This document shows positions 61,904-64,000 of a stretch of 64,000 bases of DNA, piece after piece; positions within the stretch are counted from its first letter, which is position 1; every line of letters begins with the position of its first letter. Where the stretch lies: positions 124,001 to 188,000 of the forward strand of contig NZ_SMBX01000001.1 of the NCBI RefSeq assembly GCF_004342005.1, read 5' to 3'. This DNA is from Paracandidimonas soli. Its GTDB lineage: Bacteria; Pseudomonadota; Gammaproteobacteria; Burkholderiales; Burkholderiaceae_B. The position numbers and the translations under genes are program-made. The notes under the pieces are model-generated. The model was not told where the DNA came from, searched no databases, and worked only from the letters and a program-made list of their open reading frames with translations.

Positions 61904-62437
61904 ATGTCACGTATAGCTAAATATCCTGTCGCCGTCCCCGCTGGGGTCGAGGCGAACATCGCTGCCGATCAGATCACCGTCAAGGGCCCGCTGGGCACCC
62001 TGACGCAGCCCCTGACCGGCGACGTCGAGATCAAGCTCGAAGACGGCCAGCTGACTTTCGTTCCGGCGAACGACAGCCGCCACGCCAACGCCATGTCCGG
62101 CACAGTGCGCGCACTGGTCAACAACATGGTCACCGGCGTGAGCAAGGGCTTCGAGCGCAAACTGAACCTGGTCGGCGTGGGTTTCCGCGCACAGGTCGAA
62201 GGCAAGGCGCTGAAGCTGCAGCTTGGTTACTCGCACGACATCCTGCACCCGATGCCCGAAGGCATCAAGATCGAGTGCCCTTCCCAGACTGAAATCGTGG
62301 TCAAGGGCTCCGACAAGCAGGCCGTAGGCCAGGTGGCGGCGGAAATCCGCGGTTATCGCGAACCCGAACCCTACAAGGGCAAGGGCGTGCGGTACTCCGA
62401 CGAGACCGTCATCATCAAAGAAACCAAGAAGAAGTAA
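61904..62437 (+). CDS. rplF: 50S ribosomal protein L6
   Basis: A 177-residue two-domain protein, with [19 protein letters not shown] and the C-terminal [13 protein letters not shown]. It supports translation-factor binding near the sarcin-ricin loop. It starts 12 bases after rpsH with AAGGAGA in front. Confidence 0.97.
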   Translation: MSRIAKYPVAVPAGVEANIAADQITVKGPLGTLTQPLTGDVEIKLEDGQLTFVPANDSRHANAMSGTVRALVNNMVTGVSKGFERKLNLVGVGFRAQVEGKALKLQLGYSHDILHPMPEGIKIECPSQTEIVVKGSDKQAVGQVAAEIRGYREPEPYKGKGVRYSDETVIIKETKKK

Positions 62438-62458
62438 GCGCGCAGGCAAGGACGAATC

Positions 62459-62812
62459 ATGGACAAGAAAACTTCCCGTTTGCGTCGTGCTGTGGCTACC
62501 CGCCGCAAGATTCACGAACTCCGCGTGCACCGTCTGTCAGTGCACCGTTCGAATCAGCACATCTACGCAAGCATCATCTCGCCGGAAGGCGACCGTGTGC
62601 TGGTCAGCGCTTCCACGCTCGAAGCCGAAGTCCGCAAGGAACTGGACAATGGCGGCAACGTCGCCGCTGCCGGTCTGGTGGGCAAGCGCGTGGCCGAAAA
62701 GGCCAAGGCCGCTGGCATCGAGACGGTTGCATTCGATCGCTCGGGCTTCCGTTATCATGGCCGCGTCAAGGCGCTGGCAGAAGCCGCTCGTGAAGCTGGC
62801 TTGAAATTCTAA
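62459..62812 (+). CDS. rplR: 50S ribosomal protein L18
   Basis: A 117-residue protein, [18 protein letters not shown] and [20 protein letters not shown]. It binds 5S rRNA and helps attach it to the large subunit. The start is the ATG after GCAAGGACGAATC. Confidence 0.97.
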   Translation: MDKKTSRLRRAVATRRKIHELRVHRLSVHRSNQHIYASIISPEGDRVLVSASTLEAEVRKELDNGGNVAAAGLVGKRVAEKAKAAGIETVAFDRSGFRYHGRVKALAEAAREAGLKF

Positions 62813-62827
62813 GCAAGGAATTGTCAA

Positions 62828-63349
62828 ATGGCTAAAGCACAAGGTAGGCAAGCTGCCGAAAAGGAAAATGACGACGGCCTGCGCGAAAAAATGATCGCGG
62901 TCAACCGCGTCAGCAAGGTTGTGAAGGGTGGTCGCACCATGAGCTTCGCAGCCCTGACAGTGGTTGGCGACGGCGACGGCCGCATCGGCATGGGCAAGGG
63001 CAAGGCGCGTGAAGTGCCGGTCGCCGTGCAGAAGGCAATGGAACAGGCCCGCCGCGGCCTGCTGAAGGTCTCCCTGAAGAACGGCACCCTGCATCACACT
63101 GTCGTTGGCAAGCACGGCGCCTCGACCGTACTGATCTCGCCGGCGGCCGAAGGTACCGGCGTGATCGCCGGCGGCCCGATGCGCGCCATCTTCGAAGTCA
63201 TGGGCGTGCGCAACGTCGTGGCCAAGAGCCTGGGTTCCAGCAACCCTTACAACCTGGTTCGGGCAACGCTCAATGGTCTGCGTGCCAGCTCCACACCCGC
63301 CGAGATTGCCGCCAAGCGTGGCAAGACCGTCGAAGAGATTCTGGGGTAA
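62828..63349 (+). CDS. rpsE: 30S ribosomal protein S5
   Basis: A 173-residue protein with [20 protein letters not shown] and [20 protein letters not shown], the family's double-stranded RNA-binding segment. It affects decoding accuracy and is a spectinomycin-resistance site (loop around KVVKGG). It follows rplR by 15 bases. Confidence 0.97.
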   Translation: MAKAQGRQAAEKENDDGLREKMIAVNRVSKVVKGGRTMSFAALTVVGDGDGRIGMGKGKAREVPVAVQKAMEQARRGLLKVSLKNGTLHHTVVGKHGASTVLISPAAEGTGVIAGGPMRAIFEVMGVRNVVAKSLGSSNPYNLVRATLNGLRASSTPAEIAAKRGKTVEEILG

Positions 63350-63352
63350 ATC

Positions 63353-63541
63353 ATGACGCAACAGAAACAAATCAAGGTAACTCTTGTACGCTCTGTCATT
63401 GGCACGCTCCAGTCCCATCGCGACACCGTTCGCGGCCTGGGTCTGCGCAAGGTCAACAGCAGCCGCGTGCTGGTCGATACGCCTGAAGTCCGTGGGATGA
63501 TCCGCAAGGTGGATTATCTCGTCACGGTCTCGGAAGTCTGA
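63353..63541 (+). CDS. rpmD: 50S ribosomal protein L30
   Basis: A 62-residue protein, with [20 protein letters not shown] and [12 protein letters not shown]. It is a small 23S rRNA-binding subunit. The ATG is only three bases after the rpsE stop. Confidence 0.96.
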   Translation: MTQQKQIKVTLVRSVIGTLQSHRDTVRGLGLRKVNSSRVLVDTPEVRGMIRKVDYLVTVSEV

Positions 63542-63552
63542 AAGGAATCGTG

Positions 63553-63993
63553 ATGTCCATCACTCAACTGAATACGATCGCACCCGCTGAAGGCAGCAAG
63601 CACGCGCGCCGCCGTGTCGGCCGCGGCATCGGCTCCGGGCTCGGCAAGACTGCCGGCCGCGGTCACAAGGGCCAGAAGTCCCGCGCAGGCGGTTTCCACA
63701 AGGTCGGTTTCGAGGGCGGCCAGATGCCGCTGCAGCGTCGTCTGCCCAAGCGCGGCTTCACGCCCCTGGGTCGTCACCTGTACGCCGAAGTCCGCTTGTC
63801 GGATCTGCAGTCTCTGCCTATCGACGAAGTCGATGTGCAGTCGCTCAAGCAGGCCGGCATTGTCGGCCAGGCCGTTCGCTACGCCAAAGTGATCAAGTCG
63901 GGCGAGCTGTCGCGCAAGGTCGTGCTCAAGGGCATTTCCGCGACGGCAGGTGCGCGCGCCGCCATCGAAGCGGCTGGCGGCTCGCTGGTCTGA
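63553..63993 (+). CDS. rplO: 50S ribosomal protein L15
   Basis: A 146-residue protein from ATG 63553; AAGGAATCGTG precedes it, and an in-frame GTG at 63550 would be too close to the Shine-Dalgarno. Glycine-rich [19 protein letters not shown] and the C-terminal [20 protein letters not shown] are typical. It helps late assembly of the large subunit. secY would follow outside the window. Confidence 0.97.
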   Translation: MSITQLNTIAPAEGSKHARRRVGRGIGSGLGKTAGRGHKGQKSRAGGFHKVGFEGGQMPLQRRLPKRGFTPLGRHLYAEVRLSDLQSLPIDEVDVQSLKQAGIVGQAVRYAKVIKSGELSRKVVLKGISATAGARAAIEAAGGSLV

Positions 63994-64000
63994 CCGAGGG

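Noticed and set aside
1-64000. tRNA or rRNA genes
   Set aside because: No T-arm consensus with a cloverleaf and no rRNA-like stretch were found on reading both strands.

Overview
This is a GC-rich chromosomal segment of a betaproteobacterium. It most resembles the Bordetella/Achromobacter group (family Alcaligenaceae, order Burkholderiales). The evidence is four tripartite-tricarboxylate (Bug/TctC-type) solute receptors scattered as orphans, two TRAP transporter systems, a long-form LeuA, a Burkholderiales-style argS-SPOR-dsbA cluster and a standard spc ribosomal protein operon. No tRNA, rRNA, CRISPR array, prophage or intact insertion sequence was found.

Layout. 1-5.1 kb: the start of a TRAP small permease (minus, cut by the window edge), a SET-domain protein, a complete dctP-dctQ-dctM operon and a pair of DUF202 membrane proteins. 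5.1-8.8 kb: a LysR regulator divergent from an alpha/beta hydrolase - Bug receptor - hydroxypyruvate isomerase-like operon. 8.8-15.7 kb: topB with a histone-like tail, a fused DUF2157/DUF4401/GDYXXLXY membrane protein, gluQ and smg. 15.8-22.8 kb: a CynX-type MFS permease, acetyl-CoA acetyltransferase, a metallo-beta-lactamase-fold hydrolase, a LysE exporter, a MetC-type lyase, a small lipoprotein and an HdeD-like protein. 23-26.7 kb: dsbA, a SPOR protein, argS and a hemerythrin gene with an NsrR-like operator. 26.7-30.4 kb: a large Rhs protein ending in a DUF2235 lipase domain and carrying a Sec signal. 30.5-33.7 kb: LysR, an RraA-like aldolase, a Bug receptor and DUF1840. 33.8-37.9 kb: a four-gene Ugp-like ABC importer. 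38.2-40.2 kb: leuA with a candidate leucine leader peptide. 40.3-45.7 kb: an IclR regulator divergent from a four-gene operon of unknown pathway. 45.8-52.5 kb: rpoN, bfd, a gamma-glutamyltransferase, DUF3820 and bfr. 52.7-59.4 kb: prfC, a LysE exporter, a DEAD-box helicase and a Bug receptor-gamma-glutamyltransferase pair. 59.9-64 kb: rplN to rplO of the spc operon.

How genes work together. Most accessory operons follow one plan: a regulator (LysR or IclR) divergent from one or more enzymes plus a periplasmic Bug receptor with no membrane partner nearby. This suggests scavenging and catabolism of organic acids that use shared TctAB-type permeases encoded elsewhere. Iron handling (bfd with a Fur-like site, bfr) and nitric-oxide or oxygen handling (hemerythrin with an NsrR-like site) form small regulated units.

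The least explained material is of two kinds. The first is the IclR operon at 41.3-45.7 kb, whose first protein is an internal tandem duplication of a domain I cannot name and whose two operator-like palindromes are identical. The second is non-coding: two copies each of two dispersed repeat families (17056-17218 with 48318-48470, and 22882-23007 with 56687-56817) whose hairpin arms differ between copies by compensatory base changes.
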